Positions 26,891 through 36,330 of a DNA stretch of 64,000 nt are shown here, piece after piece. The translations under genes and the position numbers were made by a program. Location of the stretch: positions 124,001 to 188,000 of the forward strand of contig JAJCZV010000036.1 of NCBI GenBank assembly GCA_029262175.1, read 5' to 3'. The stretch comes from Gemmatimonadota bacterium (GTDB taxonomy: Bacteria; Gemmatimonadota; Gemmatimonadetes; Palauibacterales; Palauibacteraceae). Numbering within the stretch: the stretch's first letter is position 1; every line of letters begins with the position of its first letter. The notes beneath the pieces are model-generated. The model did no database searches. It was not told the origin of the DNA and worked only from the letters and a program-made list of their open reading frames with translations.

Positions 26891-28343
26891 GTCGAAAACG
26901 AGTAACGACTCCTCCTCGGGTCGAGATTGGAACGCCGACCAGTTGCGGGACGCGCTCGCGCTCGCATCGGAGTGGGCGCTGAACTACCGCGAACAGATCG
27001 AAGAGTATCCCGTCTTCCCCAAGATCGCGCCCGGTGACGTCCAAGCTCGGCTTGCCGCGAGCCCTCCCCGTGGCCCGGAGCCCTTTGATCGTGTGCTGTC
27101 GGACTTCGACGAGAACATCGTGCCTGGCCTGACCCACTGGAATCATCCCGGTTTCCTGGCCTACTTCGCGAGTTCCGCGCGCGGTCCCAGCGTCGCGGCG
27201 GAGCTTCTTATCGCGGCCGTGGGCGTCAACGCAATGTTGTGGCGCACCTCTCCGGCCGCGACCGAGGTCGAGATCGTCGCCGTGGATTGGCTCCGCCAGG
27301 CGGTGGGTCTGCCAGACTCGTTTCGTGGCGTCATCCTGGATACGGCTTCGACGTCGACCTTCACCGCCCTCCTTGCGGCCCGCGAGCGTTCGGGGGATTC
27401 GGTCCGTGAGGACGGGCTCGCCAATGGGACGCCGCTCACCGTCTACACCTCTGAGCAATCGCATTCTTCTGTCGACAAGGCCGCGATGGCGGCCGGTCTT
27501 GGGCGGCGATCGGTGCGTCGGGTGCCGGTGAACGATCGGTTCCAAATGCGACCCGACGCCTTGGAGTCCATGATCGCGAACGACGTGAACCAGGGATCAC
27601 GACCTGCGCTGGTCTGCGCGACAGCAGGCACCACCTCGACCGCGAGTGTCGATCCGATCGCCGAGGTGGCGGAGATCGCCGCGCGGGCGGGGGCCTGGCT
27701 ACATGTCGATGCGGCCTACGCCGGGTCCGCGGCGATGGTGCCCGAACTCCGTCCGGAGTTCTCCGGGTGGGAGTCCGCCGATTCGATCGTGATCAACCCG
27801 CACAAGTGGCTGGGCACTTCGCTCGACTGCTCTGTCCTGCTCTTCCGCGATCCCGTGCCGTTCCGTGCCGCGTTGGCCCTCACGCCGGCCTACCTGGAAT
27901 CCGAAGAAAACCCCGAGACCAATCTCATGGACTTCGGTCTCCCACTCGGGCGACGGTTTCGGGGGCTAAAATTGTGGGTCTTGTTCCGGTGCGTCGGAAC
28001 CGACGGGTTGGCCGAAACGTTGCGCCGCCACGTCGACATGGCGGCTCGAGCCGCCGACCGCCTGATCCAAGAGGGGCCCTACGAACTTACGGCACCCGTT
28101 TCGTTTAGCACCGTGTGTTTTCGAGCGATTCTGGGAGAGAACGAAGAGGCCTGCGTGCGTGCGAACCGAGAGATCCTGCGGCGGGTAAACGATGACGGAC
28201 GGGCGTTTCTCTCGCATACGGAGTTAGACGGCCGTTATACTCTGCGCTTCTCGGTGGGCAGCGTGCACACCGAGACGCGACACGTGGACGGCGCGGTGGT
28301 CGCGCTTCTCCGCGCGGCAGATGAACTTAGGAGTCTTTCTTGA
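26889..28343 (+). CDS. Pyridoxal-phosphate-dependent group II decarboxylase (aromatic amino acid type)
   Basis: 484-aa PLP decarboxylase of the DDC/aromatic-L-amino-acid decarboxylase family. HWNHPGFLAYFASSARGPS near residue 80 corresponds to the substrate-site HPxF region. VCATAGTTSTASVDPI follows, then HVDAAYAGSA, and the Schiff-base lysine is K306 in NPHKWLG. A longer open frame exists upstream but is antisense to the helicase. The ATG at 26889 has AGGAG 6 nt upstream and gives a family-like N-terminus. The substrate cannot be told from the sequence. The stop overlaps the TTG start of the DsbA-like gene. Confidence 0.93.
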   Translation: MSKTSNDSSSGRDWNADQLRDALALASEWALNYREQIEEYPVFPKIAPGDVQARLAASPPRGPEPFDRVLSDFDENIVPGLTHWNHPGFLAYFASSARGPSVAAELLIAAVGVNAMLWRTSPAATEVEIVAVDWLRQAVGLPDSFRGVILDTASTSTFTALLAARERSGDSVREDGLANGTPLTVYTSEQSHSSVDKAAMAAGLGRRSVRRVPVNDRFQMRPDALESMIANDVNQGSRPALVCATAGTTSTASVDPIAEVAEIAARAGAWLHVDAAYAGSAAMVPELRPEFSGWESADSIVINPHKWLGTSLDCSVLLFRDPVPFRAALALTPAYLESEENPETNLMDFGLPLGRRFRGLKLWVLFRCVGTDGLAETLRRHVDMAARAADRLIQEGPYELTAPVSFSTVCFRAILGENEEACVRANREILRRVNDDGRAFLSHTELDGRYTLRFSVGSVHTETRHVDGAVVALLRAADELRSLS

Positions 28344-29041
28344 GCAAGCGATTCGGAGTGGGGTTGGCGGTCATGGCCGGGGCAGCGGTTCTGACGATCG
28401 GCGGGTGCGCCGCGAGCGCGGAAAGCGCGCAGGAAGGCTCGGTCGTGCCCTCGGATGTGTTGGTGGCCGGCGAACGGGCGGACAAGGGGAGACTCAAAGG
28501 CGCCGACGACGCTCCGGTGCGAATCGTCGAGATTTCGGATTTCCAGTGTCCGTTCTGTCGACAGTTCCACGATGAGACCCTGGCTCAGATCGATAGCGCA
28601 TACATCCAGACCGGTAAGGTGAGCTATCTCTGGGTTTCCTATGCGAACCCGGGCCACAGCCAAGCCTTCGCCTCGTCCGAGGCGGCCTTCTGCGCTGGCG
28701 CAGTCGGGAAGTTCTGGCCCATGCATGGGCTTCTGTTCGAGCGCCAGGAGCAGTGGAGCGGCTCTGCCGATCCGTATGCGGCGTTCGTGTCGTATGCCGA
28801 AGAACTCAACATCGATGGGGAGTCGTTCGGCTCCTGCGTTCGAAACAGCTTGCTCGCATCGCTGTTGTTGCGGGACTTCACCAGCGTGAGCCGCGCGGGG
28901 ATCTCGAGCACGCCCTACTTCATCCTCGCCGACAGCGTGGCGATCCGCGGCGCCGCGGGATTCGACGCCTTCAAGCAGGCGATCGACACGCTTCTCGTTT
29001 TGAAGGGTGGCGGTTCCGACGACGTGCAAGACCAGCCGTAA
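28340..29041 (+). CDS. DsbA-like thioredoxin-fold lipoprotein
   Basis: 233-aa exported thiol-disulfide protein. The start is TTG at 28340, with AGGAG 6 nt upstream, and overlaps the TGA of the decarboxylase (TTGA). A signal peptide leads to a lipobox ending at C23 (LTIGGC). After a linker the thioredoxin fold begins (APVRIVEISDFQCPFC). The active site is C70-P-F-C73 and the cis-Pro is in GISSTPYFI. The closest type is the DsbA/BdbD group (SDFQCPFC). Probably catalyses disulfide exchange in periplasmic or surface proteins. Confidence 0.92.
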   Translation: MSKRFGVGLAVMAGAAVLTIGGCAASAESAQEGSVVPSDVLVAGERADKGRLKGADDAPVRIVEISDFQCPFCRQFHDETLAQIDSAYIQTGKVSYLWVSYANPGHSQAFASSEAAFCAGAVGKFWPMHGLLFERQEQWSGSADPYAAFVSYAEELNIDGESFGSCVRNSLLASLLLRDFTSVSRAGISSTPYFILADSVAIRGAAGFDAFKQAIDTLLVLKGGGSDDVQDQP

Positions 29042-29049
29042 GAAACCCC

Positions 29050-29073
29050 GAGGCTCACGACCCCGCGAGCCTC
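29050..29073. terminator. Inverted repeat in the convergent junction of dsbA-like and ASPIC genes
   Basis: A perfect 7-bp repeat GAGGCTC / GAGCCTC with a 10-nt loop covers the 13-bp gap and the end of the minus-strand gene. No T-runs are present, so a bidirectional terminator is only suggested. Confidence 0.3.
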
Positions 29074-31337
29074 ACGGTCGGCCGCTCGATCGGTTCGGCC
29101 GTTCCGCTCCCCTCGCGGACGCGATAGGCGCGGTCTGGGGTCAGCGCGCGCAAGACATCGGTGGTTCCCGAGCCGGGCCACCGGATCTCGACCGTCTCGA
29201 TGCCCAAGGCCGCCCCGAGACCGATGTGCTGTCGGAGCGGGTTCGATCCAAAGCTCCCGCCAGTTCCCGCCACCCGATGGATTGTCCGGGCCCCTGACGC
29301 GGTTGAGACCGTCACGGTGATCCGGGCCCCGATTCCCGCGCGGTTCGCCTCGATGCCCTCGAGCGTGAGCGCGATCCAGCCGTGGTTCGTGCCGGGGTTT
29401 TCATAGAGCGCGTTTGGAGAGAGGTCGCCTTCGTTTGCTCCCCCGAGCTGGATATGCACGTCGCTGTCGCCGTCGTTGTCCACGTCGGCGAACGAAACGC
29501 TGTGGCCCTTGTCGAGCCCGCCAAAACCGCCGGCCCCCGTGACCTCTTCGAAACCCGCGCCAGTGTTTCGGAACATTCGATTGGGCATGAGTTGGCGATA
29601 GTCGGGGTCTCCGGTGCCGATGTAGAAATCGAGCCAACCGTCGTTGTCTAGATCGCCGAAGTTCGAGCCCATGGCGTACATGATTCGGTCGACTCGGGCG
29701 GCGGCGGTCGCGTCTTCGAACGTCCCATCTCCGCGATTTCGATACAGCCTCGGAAGCTCGGCCCCGTGCGCCTGTCCTCGATATTCGTTGTAGATGTCAC
29801 CGATCTGGGCGGAGTATCCCGCGACGAACACATCGAGCCAGCCGTCGTTGTCGTAATCCCAGAACCAGGTCGGGAAGCTGGCCAAAGGTTCGGACACCCC
29901 AGCCGCAGCCGTCACATCCACGAATCGCTGTAGCGAGCCGTTCGGTGCCGGACCGGGGTTCCGGAAGAGACGGTTCGGTGCGCTCAGGATCGACAGGTAA
30001 AGGTCTACGTGTCCATCGTTGTCATAGTCTCCCCACGTCGCGCCTTTGACGAATCCGGCGATATCAAGGCCGACGGCGTCCGCCACCTCTTCGAACGTTC
30101 CGTCGCCGCGATTGCGATAGAGCTCGGAGCGGTGCGTCCTGCCGTCGCGCGACTCGTTGCCGATGAAGAGATCGAGCCATCCATCTCCATCGAAATCCGC
30201 CCAGGCGCCGGTTTGTGTGGGGTGCTCGGATAAGACGTTCGACGCTTCCGTGACGTCCTCGAATCGACCCCCGTCGTTTCGAAGCAGGGAGTTCGGGTAT
30301 CCCTGGACGAGCCAACCGCCTCGCAGCACCAGTACGTCCGCATCTCCGTCGTTGTCATAGTCGGCGTGGACCAGGTTCAGACCGCCCACGAGCCCTTCGA
30401 GTCCGGCCTCCACCGTGCGCTCTATGAAGCCCCCTGAACCGTCGGCCTCGAAGTAGCGCATCTGATCGAGAAGGCCGCGTGCGGAGACCATGACGTCGAG
30501 GAGTTGGTCGCCGTTGAAGTCTTCGACGATCCCGCCGCCCGAAATCGAGACCGCGTCGAGGCCCACGTCCCGAGCCACATCTTTGAACGGTTTCAGCGCG
30601 CCTTCCCCGCCCACCCTCCCCGGGTCGAGGCGGAAGGGCTCGGGAACGCGGTCGGGCCAGGAACCCGCATTCATGGCGGCTACGTTCAGAAGCCATGCCG
30701 CGCGGGCGTCATCTGGGTTCGCAGCGAGGCCAGCTTCCTGCCATTGAATCGCCCGTTCGAGCGCGATCCGCGCCGAATCGGGAAGGGTTGGGAGGACCGG
30801 CCGATTGCCCGACGCCCCGGGTTGGCCCCAGCAGGGGAAAACCGACCGCCCCCCGCCGAACCGCCCGACGATCGACGACACGTCGGGACACGCCAGCTCG
30901 GCACCACGGCGAAGTAGGGCCACTCCGGCGAGTTCATCGAGCGTTCGCCGAAACCCGGGAAATGGCTCGGCTCCCGCCCCGCTCAAGAGCTGGCGGATCC
31001 GGAACAACTGATCGACTGCGGCGACCGTGAGACCGGCGTTTAGCATCTCTTGTGCGATCACGCCTTGCCGGAGAATCTCAGCCGCCGGGTCCGGCGGAGG
31101 CGCCTGCTCGGTGAAGTGACGAAGCCGCGCGATGTTGAGCTGTTCGTCGACGAGCGGGTCGGCCGAGTCGGCCAGAGCAACGAGGCGCGCGGCCATGCGC
31201 TGGGTCCCGGCACCCGCCCCCCGCCCGGGTTGGGCCGGTTCGCAGGAACTCAGAAACACCACGAAGAGGAGCAGCGCCGCGCCAGAAAACGCCTCGTTTC
31301 GTGGAGCCCGGGCAGGGCGACACGGGGACGCAATCAC
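29055..31337 (-). CDS. FG-GAP/VCBS propeller lipoprotein with C-terminal ASPIC/UnbV domain
   Basis: 760-aa surface lipoprotein of the CRTAC1 family. The GTG at 31337 overlaps the stop of the upstream gene (GTGA), and the signal peptide ends in lipobox LSSC about 30 residues in. A helical N-terminal part of ~250 residues is followed by FG-GAP blades. These carry calcium-type D-x-D-x-D-G-x-x-D loops (DYDNDGDADVLVL, DFDGDGWLDLFIG, DYDNDGHVDLYL, DYDNDGWLDVFVA, DLDNDGWLDFYIG, DVDNDGDSDVHI). The final ~75 residues are the ASPIC/UnbV domain (GSFGSNPLRQHIGLG, IRWPGSG). Ligand unknown. Paired with the double-module gene upstream. Confidence 0.9.
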   Translation of the reverse strand: MIASPCRPARAPRNEAFSGAALLLFVVFLSSCEPAQPGRGAGAGTQRMAARLVALADSADPLVDEQLNIARLRHFTEQAPPPDPAAEILRQGVIAQEMLNAGLTVAAVDQLFRIRQLLSGAGAEPFPGFRRTLDELAGVALLRRGAELACPDVSSIVGRFGGGRSVFPCWGQPGASGNRPVLPTLPDSARIALERAIQWQEAGLAANPDDARAAWLLNVAAMNAGSWPDRVPEPFRLDPGRVGGEGALKPFKDVARDVGLDAVSISGGGIVEDFNGDQLLDVMVSARGLLDQMRYFEADGSGGFIERTVEAGLEGLVGGLNLVHADYDNDGDADVLVLRGGWLVQGYPNSLLRNDGGRFEDVTEASNVLSEHPTQTGAWADFDGDGWLDLFIGNESRDGRTHRSELYRNRGDGTFEEVADAVGLDIAGFVKGATWGDYDNDGHVDLYLSILSAPNRLFRNPGPAPNGSLQRFVDVTAAAGVSEPLASFPTWFWDYDNDGWLDVFVAGYSAQIGDIYNEYRGQAHGAELPRLYRNRGDGTFEDATAAARVDRIMYAMGSNFGDLDNDGWLDFYIGTGDPDYRQLMPNRMFRNTGAGFEEVTGAGGFGGLDKGHSVSFADVDNDGDSDVHIQLGGANEGDLSPNALYENPGTNHGWIALTLEGIEANRAGIGARITVTVSTASGARTIHRVAGTGGSFGSNPLRQHIGLGAALGIETVEIRWPGSGTTDVLRALTPDRAYRVREGSGTAEPIERPTVRLAGS

Positions 31338-34300
31338 GGCGTCCCCCGGCCTCGGCGTAGCACGACCTCGAGCGCGCTCGTCGGGACCGGAAACCGTTCT
31401 TCCAGCCCGTCTGGCCAGCGTACGTGTACGGAGCGAGCCTCTGCCCCGCGCCCAAACACCTGAGTGGATCCGTTCTTGGACCAATATCCCGAGCCGGATT
31501 GGACTTCGCGCGCGGGTCCCTCGCCCTCGTCGTAACCGACCCGGATGGCGGCCCCGACCCCGGCGGGATTCGCGGCTTCTCCGGCCAAGCGGACCCGGAG
31601 CCCCGGGTCCCCGCCGGCGCCTCTGAAGACCAGGGTCTCGCCCCCGTTCTGTCCGACCGCGAGGTCCCAGCGACCATCCGCATCGTAGTCCGCGACCGCG
31701 GCGCCCCGCGCATCTCCGTAGACGACGATGCCGCTCACATCGGCCTCGACCGAAACGAACCCGCCGGCCCCGTCCCCCCTGAGGATCGCGCCCCGCCCCG
31801 CATCGAACCGAGACAGCCCCGCTGGCGTGGCGAGAAAGTTCTGAGCGAGGAAAAGATCCTCGCGCCCATCGCGATCGAAATCCGCTACGACCACGCCGAA
31901 GGCGGGGGCACGCTGGCTCGCGGCCGGAAGCGATCGGGATTCGAACCCGGCACCGGTGTTCATGAACACGGTGTGCTCGAACGTGACCGCGTGCGCCGAG
32001 TAGACCTGTGCCCGGCTGGGTCCGAGTAGTTCGTCTATGCCGGACCGGGCGAACCGCTCGAATGTCGGGACGCCCCGCCGAATCGACGGGACATGCGTCG
32101 ATAGCGTGAGGTAGTCACGGACCGGCGCTTCCAAGCCCGACGCGTCGGTTCGGGTCTCGATGATGTCGACGAGACCGTTGCCGTCCAGGTCGGCGGCGTA
32201 GATCCCGGCCGGTCGCTGCGACGAGACGACCGAGCCGGTGTTGTTGCCCCACCCGGTCGCCACGAGGTCGGGTCGCCCGTCGCCGTTCAAGTCACCCGTG
32301 GCGACGCCGTTCCATCGACCCGGCAGGGCTCCCAAGCCCCACGCGTCGGTGACGTCCCTGAACCGACTCCCCTGGTTTAGGAGGAGACGAACGGGCCCCC
32401 AATCCAACGCGAGGATGAGATCCGGGTCCCCATCTCCATCCACATCAGAGAACACGGCCGAAGAGACCATGCCGATCTGAGCGAGCGCCGAACTCCGGGT
32501 GGTATCCACGATCCACGAACCTGCGTCCTGGAGCAGAAACCGCGAGCTCGCCGGTCTCGGGTATCCTCCGGGAACCGCGCGGGTCCCAAGAAAGAGATCC
32601 AGGTCCCCGTCGCCATCGATGTCGGCCGCCGCCAAGGGGCCCGACGCGCCGACCGACGGAATCGGCGGCGCACCCGCACGCGAAAGAGCCATGAACGCGG
32701 GGATCGAGGCGATGTCATCCGGGGTTCGCGCCTCCCAGCTACTGACGCCTGCCAGCATGGTCGGACCGGCGCGACCAGGAATCGACAAGACGGAGGTTTG
32801 GTCACCCGGCGCGAACGCGCCGACGGCGATGGGGTCGAGGAGTCGATCGCCCTCCGCGCGCGCGGCGGCCGTACGCGAGCCGGCGCCGTTCGAGGTGAGA
32901 AGATCGGGATCGCCGTCCCCGTCGATGTCTTCCCAGCTGATTCCCGGCCCCATGCGGCCCAGCTCGAGCGGGAGCAGCGGCTGACGTCCCAGCTCGTCGA
33001 ATTCCGATTCGACGTGACGCCCCGCGACCTGGGGCGGGGCAAACCATCGACCGCCGGTCGAGGCGGCACCCGCCTCTGTGGATCGCGGGAACTCGCCGGG
33101 CACCGCACCCGTCGGCGAAATCTCATACAGCCGATTCGGTTCGACGGGGATGCGTCGAGTCAGACCGGACGGCCAGGTGACGGTCACCGTCGCCGAGTCG
33201 GAGTCGGCCATGGCGAACGTCAAACCGTCTTCCGAACCCGAGAGATAGGCGCCACCCGAGGAAACTTGTCGGGTCTGCCAGGTGGCCGCCCCGCCCTCCA
33301 GGGTCACGCGGGCTCCGATCGCCTGCGCGCCTCCCCCAACCGACCTGACGCGAACCGCTACGCGAGCGCCCCCAGCGTCGTTCCGAAGCGCGAGCGGGGG
33401 CTCGTTGAGCCGCGTGATGAGAACGTCGCGATCTCCGTCGCGATCGAGGTCGGCGGCGGCGATGCCGTGGCTGATATCCGGCGCCACGCCGTATCTCCAC
33501 GCGGGATCCGCCGGACCAAAGGCGCCGTCGCCGAGGTTCCGAAACGCGACGTTGTGGAGCCGGAGCTCCGGAAAGATCCCTAGTTCTTGGCGCCAGTCCA
33601 CCCGCACGCGGCCGCTGCGCAGATCGTCCTGAGTGTCCCCATCCAGCGGATCCCAAGCGTGGCCATTGGTGATGAGAAGATCTTGGCGGCCGTCGAGATC
33701 GACGTCGAGAAACATGGCGCCCCAGGTCCACTCGGAAGCGGAGACGCCGGCCGCCTGGCCCACCTCTGCGAAGGTTCCGTCGCCGCGATTGAGTTGGAGC
33801 GCATTTCGCCCTGCCGGAGCGCGAATGTCGAAACGACCCGGCGGAGTGCGCTCGACTTCGAGGCCCGTGGCCTGCTCGCGTCGCCTCACGGGATCGAGGG
33901 CGAGCATCTCCGTGGTCACGAAATCCGTGTCGCCATCCCCGTCCACATCGGAGAAGTCGACGCCCATCGACGAGGCGCTGGTCGTCCGTAGCTCGAGACC
34001 CGAGGCGGCGCGGAAACGCCCGCCTTCATTGATCCAGAAGCCGTCGCGGCTCCCGAAATCGTTCGCGACGTACAGATCAGGATCGCCATCGTCGTCGGCG
34101 TCGAAGAAGCGAGCGACCAGACCCCAATCGCGTGGCGTCGTCGCGATCGGTTCGCCGCTGGAGTCGACAAAGCGGTCGCTGGACAGATCCACGGCCTCGA
34201 ACCGCCCGCTTCCATCGTTCAGATAGAACTCGTCGGGATCGGCGAGCTCGAAGCGAAGCACGCGATCTCCCACACGCTGGAGGCGATAGTGCTCGTCGTA

Positions 34301-35011
34301 GGGTGGCTGAATGACCAGGTCGTCGCCGACCCGGGTTACGTGCTGCTCGAGGGTACGATCGGCAGGACTAAACAGATCGTCGCCTTGTGCGACCTTGTAG
34401 TTGGCGAAGTAGACGTCGAGATCGGAATCGCCATCGACGTCGGCCAGTGCCAGGGTCGTCGTGCCGTAGGTGCCCACAAACCCCGGATCGCCGACTTCGA
34501 AGACCCCGGCGCCGTCGTTCAGGAGCAACTGATTGGTTCCCCCGTGTACGGCGACAAAAAGATCCAAATCGCCGTCTCCATCCGCATCGGCCAGGACCGC
34601 GCCGCGGGACATATGCTCCGCCAGTGCCGTCCCCGAGGAGGCGGTCACGTCTTCAAATCGCCACCCGCCCAGATTTCGGTACAGGACGTTGGGCGCGTCG
34701 AGAAGGGGCACGTAGACGTCGACCCAGCCGTCCCCATCTACATCGCCGAGCGCCACCCCGGTGCCGTGCGTCAGGGTTCGATTGGCGAGCCATTCATCCC
34801 GGGACATGGAGGCGCTCGCCACCAAGCCGGTCGCCTGGGCTTCCATCGGCGTGAACCGTCCGCCGCGCTCGCCCCGCACATCCAGGCTGCGGGAGCGGAG
34901 GCCGTCGCCCTCCACCCACTCGATCGACGGGAGGGTGGGTCCAGAATCACAGGCCGTAAGGCCGCTCGTAAGGACGACCGCGAGCGCCAGTCTGAACCGA
35001 CTGCGGGTCAC
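31334..35011 (-). CDS. Tandem FG-GAP/ASPIC lipoprotein (two fused CRTAC1-like modules)
   Basis: 1225 aa from the GTG at 35011, which lies 11 nt after the upstream stop and gives a clean signal peptide with lipobox LTAC. The frame stays open another 115 codons inside the upstream gene, but that part is shadow sequence. Module 1 has FG-GAP blades (DVDGDGWVDVYV, DADGDGDLDLFVA, DVDGDSDLDVYFA, DADDDGDPDLYVA) and an ASPIC domain at about 547-627 ending in WPSGLTRRIPVEPN. Module 2 repeats the plan (DIDGDGDPDLLTS, DIDGDGDLDLFLG, DVDGDGDPDLILA, DLNGDGRPDLVA) and ends in a second ASPIC domain at about 1137-1207. The two halves look like an internal duplication or fusion of a gene like its downstream neighbour. 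Confidence 0.88.
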   Translation of the reverse strand: MTRSRFRLALAVVLTSGLTACDSGPTLPSIEWVEGDGLRSRSLDVRGERGGRFTPMEAQATGLVASASMSRDEWLANRTLTHGTGVALGDVDGDGWVDVYVPLLDAPNVLYRNLGGWRFEDVTASSGTALAEHMSRGAVLADADGDGDLDLFVAVHGGTNQLLLNDGAGVFEVGDPGFVGTYGTTTLALADVDGDSDLDVYFANYKVAQGDDLFSPADRTLEQHVTRVGDDLVIQPPYDEHYRLQRVGDRVLRFELADPDEFYLNDGSGRFEAVDLSSDRFVDSSGEPIATTPRDWGLVARFFDADDDGDPDLYVANDFGSRDGFWINEGGRFRAASGLELRTTSASSMGVDFSDVDGDGDTDFVTTEMLALDPVRRREQATGLEVERTPPGRFDIRAPAGRNALQLNRGDGTFAEVGQAAGVSASEWTWGAMFLDVDLDGRQDLLITNGHAWDPLDGDTQDDLRSGRVRVDWRQELGIFPELRLHNVAFRNLGDGAFGPADPAWRYGVAPDISHGIAAADLDRDGDRDVLITRLNEPPLALRNDAGGARVAVRVRSVGGGAQAIGARVTLEGGAATWQTRQVSSGGAYLSGSEDGLTFAMADSDSATVTVTWPSGLTRRIPVEPNRLYEISPTGAVPGEFPRSTEAGAASTGGRWFAPPQVAGRHVESEFDELGRQPLLPLELGRMGPGISWEDIDGDGDPDLLTSNGAGSRTAAARAEGDRLLDPIAVGAFAPGDQTSVLSIPGRAGPTMLAGVSSWEARTPDDIASIPAFMALSRAGAPPIPSVGASGPLAAADIDGDGDLDLFLGTRAVPGGYPRPASSRFLLQDAGSWIVDTTRSSALAQIGMVSSAVFSDVDGDGDPDLILALDWGPVRLLLNQGSRFRDVTDAWGLGALPGRWNGVATGDLNGDGRPDLVATGWGNNTGSVVSSQRPAGIYAADLDGNGLVDIIETRTDASGLEAPVRDYLTLSTHVPSIRRGVPTFERFARSGIDELLGPSRAQVYSAHAVTFEHTVFMNTGAGFESRSLPAASQRAPAFGVVVADFDRDGREDLFLAQNFLATPAGLSRFDAGRGAILRGDGAGGFVSVEADVSGIVVYGDARGAAVADYDADGRWDLAVGQNGGETLVFRGAGGDPGLRVRLAGEAANPAGVGAAIRVGYDEGEGPAREVQSGSGYWSKNGSTQVFGRGAEARSVHVRWPDGLEERFPVPTSALEVVLRRGRGTP

Positions 35012-35021
35012 GAAGCCGGCG

Positions 35022-35705
35022 CTACCCACCGTCTCCGCGAAACACGGTCCGGATCCGCTCGACGGCCTCGGATGCCACGGCGGCGCCTCGACGAAACACC
35101 TCGACCAACTCTCGCTCCCCGGATCCCACCAACGGGATGTCGAAGCTGAAGTGAACGGCGACCCCCGCCGGTCGGACGCTCTCGCTCGGGTCGTTCCATC
35201 CGCCATCGGGGTCGAGCGCCCCCTCGATGTGCACCTCGACCGTGTCCGAAGAGCTGCCCACGTCTTGCGCGACCTGGGTAAGGCGACTCGCGAGGGCTTC
35301 GTTACGATCGGGGTCGGACTCTCGTTCATCGAGCCAGAGCGCGGGCGGCGCGACATCCACGTGGACGAAGCCCAGCATCACTTCGGGGTCCAGCTCCAGC
35401 CGGTCCTGCCCGAGCAGACCGGTTTCCGGCTGCGCGAGGTAGGTCTCCAGACCTTCGAGCCCGATGTTCGCGAGCCCGAGCGCCATCTCGTCGACCACGA
35501 GTTCTACGAGCGCCGACGGCGCGTGAAGCGTTTCGAGCGCGCCGGACTCGAGGATGTCGAGCTCGGATTGATCATACGCGAGCGCGCGGAAAAACCAGGA
35601 CAGGGGTTCCTGTCGACCCTCGAACAGGTCGCGAACCCCCATCCCTTCTTGTCGGAGCGCACTCAGGAGCAGCGAGCTCAGTTGGTGTCGCGTCAGATCA
35701 GCCAA
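35022..35705 (-). CDS. Hypothetical cytoplasmic protein upstream of ASPIC lipoproteins
   Basis: 227-aa acidic protein with no signal peptide or membrane segment; I do not recognise a family. A TGA lies five codons before the TTG at 35705 and no other start codon lies between, so TTG is the only possible start near the 5' end. Contains DPEVMLGFVHVDVAPPALWL and a C-terminal segment AAVASEAVERIRTVFRG. It lies 11 nt before the tandem ASPIC lipoprotein gene and is probably its operon leader. Confidence 0.7.
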   Translation of the reverse strand: MADLTRHQLSSLLLSALRQEGMGVRDLFEGRQEPLSWFFRALAYDQSELDILESGALETLHAPSALVELVVDEMALGLANIGLEGLETYLAQPETGLLGQDRLELDPEVMLGFVHVDVAPPALWLDERESDPDRNEALASRLTQVAQDVGSSSDTVEVHIEGALDPDGGWNDPSESVRPAGVAVHFSFDIPLVGSGERELVEVFRRGAAVASEAVERIRTVFRGDGG

Positions 35706-35754
35706 ACTCGCCGTCCACGGTCAGCGGACTGGCGTCCGCCGGAGCCATCAAGTG

Positions 35755-36330
35755 CTAGCCGGAAATCATGATGTGTGCGACCGGACTGGCCATGAACCAC
35801 GGACCGTCGCTACGACCCGTCGGAAGACCGACCTCTTCGGCCGTAGCACCGGGCACGTAGAGCACCGTTCGGCGGTTCGCTGCGGCGGCGTCGCCGGACC
35901 AGTCGCCGGGGGCGTTGACCTGAATCAGCGTGCCCATGGTCGGCATCTTGATTTTCCCCGATGCGATCTCGGCGACGCGAGTGGAGATGTTCTCTCCGCG
36001 TTCGACGCCTTGCGCGGCGAGCTCACGACCGCGGGCCATGTAGGGGTCGAGCGACTTGTGGTAGCAGGTCGCGCGGAAGCTGTCGTCGCCGGGCGTGTCG
36101 GCGATGCAGACGAACGCTCCAGAGCCGTCGCGCAGCGTCACCCACTCCCCGCCTTGATCCTGAATCACTTTGGCGCTTCCCCGATCGCCTTCGTTCAACA
36201 TCGAGACAGCGAGCGCGACCGCGTCCCCTTGGGCGGCGAGTTGCTCGGCCGTCGCGAGAGAAGCGACCACCAGCAGCGTCGCGGCTGCGGCGAGCGAGCG
36301 GGTCAAAAAGGACGGCGAAAGGCGGGACAT
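35755..36330 (-). CDS. Secreted hypothetical protein
   Basis: 191-aa exported protein. The ATG at 36330 has a very strong ribosome site (AGGAGG, 5 nt spacing). The signal peptide SLAAAATLLVVASLATAEQLAAQ ends near residue 30. The mature part contains two Cys (FVCIADTP and ATCYHKSLDPYM) and the segment MPTMGTLIQVNAPGDWSGDA. It ends with GPWFMASPVAHIMISG. No family recognised; many small marine or soil bacterial secreted proteins have this look. An open frame continues upstream to 36600 but is not coding in appearance. Confidence 0.78.
   Translation of the reverse strand: MSRLSPSFLTRSLAAAATLLVVASLATAEQLAAQGDAVALAVSMLNEGDRGSAKVIQDQGGEWVTLRDGSGAFVCIADTPGDDSFRATCYHKSLDPYMARGRELAAQGVERGENISTRVAEIASGKIKMPTMGTLIQVNAPGDWSGDAAAANRRTVLYVPGATAEEVGLPTGRSDGPWFMASPVAHIMISG

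Noticed and set aside
35012..35356. N-terminal extension of 115 codons of the tandem ASPIC lipoprotein
   Set aside because: Lies in another frame of the upstream gene, is Arg/Ser-rich like shadow sequence, and would bury a clean lipoprotein signal peptide starting at the GTG at 35011.
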